Source of the DNA: Alphaproteobacteria bacterium
GTDB lineage: Bacteria; Pseudomonadota; Alphaproteobacteria; RF32; CAG-239
Direction of reading: 5' to 3'
Assembly (NCBI GenBank): GCA_015062435.1
Contig: SUUR01000004.1
Location: 1-64,000, forward strand
Length of the DNA: 64,000 bases
The number at the start of each line of letters is the position of its first letter. Positions within the stretch are counted from its first letter, which is position 1. The translations under genes were made by a program, and so were the position numbers. Shown piece by piece: positions 62,799 to 64,000 of the stretch. Below the pieces are notes generated by a model that worked only from the letters and a program-made list of their open reading frames with translations, made no database searches and was not told the DNA's origin.

Positions 62799-64000
62799 AT
62801 GAATAAGTTATACATTGTAGCCAAAACAGAATTTTATCGGTATTTTACTACTCCAATTGCATTGGTGTATCTGATTTGTTTTTTATTCTTAAATGGTTCT
62901 TGTGCATTTTTTTTGGGAAAATTTTTTGAACGAGGACAAGCCAATTTATTACCGATGTTCGGATATTTGCCTTGGATATTATTGTTGTTTGTTCCGGCTG
63001 TTGCCATGCGAATGTGGGCAGAAGAATTTAAAAATCAAACAATCCGACAATTGGTTACCTTGCCTATTAATATATCAACATTAGTATGGGGAAAATTTTG
63101 GGCATCTTGGTTATTTTGTATTGTAGCGTTATTTCTGACATTTCCATTTTGGGTGAGTGTTAATATTTTGGGTGACGCCGATAACGGAGTAATCTGTGCC
63201 GGTTATATTGCGACCGTTTTATTAAGCGGAGCAATGTTAGCTATTGCACAAACCATGTCTGCATTAACCAAGAATCAGGTAATTGCTTTGGTCTTGGGAG
63301 TTTTAGCAAATTTACTGTTTTTATTGAGCGGTATTGAATTTGTATTAGGGAATATAAGAAGTTTAGCGTCAAACAATTTTGCGGATTTGATAGCATCTTT
63401 CAGCTTTATTACTCATTTTGAAAATATAACTTTGGGCTTGTTGGAACTCAGAGATATTATCTTTTTTATAACCGTTATTCTTTTGTTTAATCTGATTACC
63501 ATTGGAATTATCAGTTTGAAGACTGTTGGAGCTAATAGTTTTTTCAAATCAGCCAATAGGTCATATTATGTTATTTTTTCTGTTTTTTTGATAATATTAT
63601 TTATCGGCATTAACATGTTGTCAAATGTATATTTGAGGCAATTAAAATTTGATTTTACGGAAGAAAATATTTTTACACTTACAGATGCTTCTAAAAATGT
63701 GATAAAAAATATTAAAGGCAATGTATATATCAAAATGTATTATTCTCCGATATTAGGTGAAAAAAATCCTGAAGTCAGGCTTCTTGCAGATAAAATCAAT
63801 ATGTTATTGGAAGAATTTGCAAAACTCAGTGATGGAAAAATTATTGTAAAAAAATATAACCCAATCCCTTTCAGTGATGCGGAAGACAGAGCTCTGGCTG
63901 CAGGATTGCAAGCCTTACCGGTGATTGATAAAAATCATAATGCGTATTTGGGGTTGGTTTTAACTGATGAATATAATAATAAGCAAGTTATTCCTTATTT
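62799..64000 (+). CDS. ABC-2 permease fused to GldG-like domain (partial)
   Basis: The first 400 codons are visible; the gene runs off the right edge. The N-terminal 250 residues have about six membrane segments and resemble GldF-type permeases (KTEFYRYFTTPIALVYL, PAVAMRMWAEEFKNQTIRQL). A further membrane helix near 255 leads to a periplasmic region that resembles GldG (LRQLKFDFTEENIFTLTDAS, NGNVYIKMYYSP-like). The ATG follows CGGAG. The ATPase at 2130 is the only candidate partner in view. The substrate is unknown. Confidence 0.78.
   Translation, partial: MNKLYIVAKTEFYRYFTTPIALVYLICFLFLNGSCAFFLGKFFERGQANLLPMFGYLPWILLLFVPAVAMRMWAEEFKNQTIRQLVTLPINISTLVWGKFWASWLFCIVALFLTFPFWVSVNILGDADNGVICAGYIATVLLSGAMLAIAQTMSALTKNQVIALVLGVLANLLFLLSGIEFVLGNIRSLASNNFADLIASFSFITHFENITLGLLELRDIIFFITVILLFNLITIGIISLKTVGANSFFKSANRSYYVIFSVFLIILFIGINMLSNVYLRQLKFDFTEENIFTLTDASKNVIKNIKGNVYIKMYYSPILGEKNPEVRLLADKINMLLEEFAKLSDGKIIVKKYNPIPFSDAEDRALAAGLQALPVIDKNHNAYLGLVLTDEYNNKQVIPY

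Overview
The window is 64 kb of AT-rich chromosome, most likely from an alphaproteobacterium. The evidence is a DksA that keeps one of the four zinc cysteines (the usual alphaproteobacterial form), a FliX-type protein beside dksA, the rluD-rpoH and maf-rng-yacG gene orders, and an RpoH-type heat-shock sigma factor. The very low GC, a rubredoxin/flavin reductase pair and several surface proteins suggest a host-associated, low-oxygen lineage; that last point is inference. No rRNA, CRISPR array, transposase or phage gene was seen.

Layout. 0-0.4 kb: the start of tuf and two tRNA genes. 0.5-6.5 kb: cell-wall recycling (murQ), RNA methyltransferases (rlmB, trmL), an ABC ATPase, ychF, pth and a short L25. 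6.6-11.3 kb: two small membrane proteins and a large autotransporter adhesin with a proline-glutamate linker. 11.7-17.1 kb: pnp, rpsO, truB and rbfA, then a lipid-kinase-like membrane protein and a tiny cysteine-rich, metallothionein-like protein. 17.3-25.3 kb: an unknown zinc-ribbon protein, a lipoprotein hydrolase, tRNA-Arg, rpmB, dnaB, two tandem YcgN-family genes, a YgjP-like metallopeptidase, rpoH and rluD.

25.4-33.2 kb is the most notable accessory region. It is a one-direction run of unknown proteins, two related membrane proteins and a VirD4/TraG-type coupling protein. An HNH-like nuclease and an overlapping SMI1/KNR4 (SUKH)-type protein follow, and these look like a toxin and its immunity protein. 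No VirB channel genes are present in the window.

33.2-45.2 kb: yacG, rng and maf, dksA, fliX, a type IV pilin-like gene, an outer-membrane barrel, a lipoprotein, two secreted cysteine-rich proteins, rubredoxin with flavin reductase, slyX, a Pif1-like helicase with a WYL-like tail, a ROK kinase and an ASCH protein. 45.5-57.7 kb is a surface-glycan cluster: rfbA, rfbC, rfbD and rfbB for dTDP-rhamnose, fdtA/fdtB-like genes for a dTDP-3-amino sugar, an ATP-grasp/HAD fusion and several glycosyltransferases. 57.7-64 kb: another cysteine-rich secreted protein, a TM2 protein, groESL, a sodium-channel-like protein, a prepilin peptidase, and the start of a permease fused to a GldG-like domain, whose best ATPase partner in the window lies 60 kb away at 2.1 kb.

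Two families of dispersed non-coding repeats stand out. One is a long imperfect palindrome centred on paired GTAC motifs, found just 3' of rplY, pnp, rpsO and rpoH. The other is a copied terminator sequence. One palindrome interrupts a sequence that exists uninterrupted elsewhere in the window, which suggests a small mobile element.
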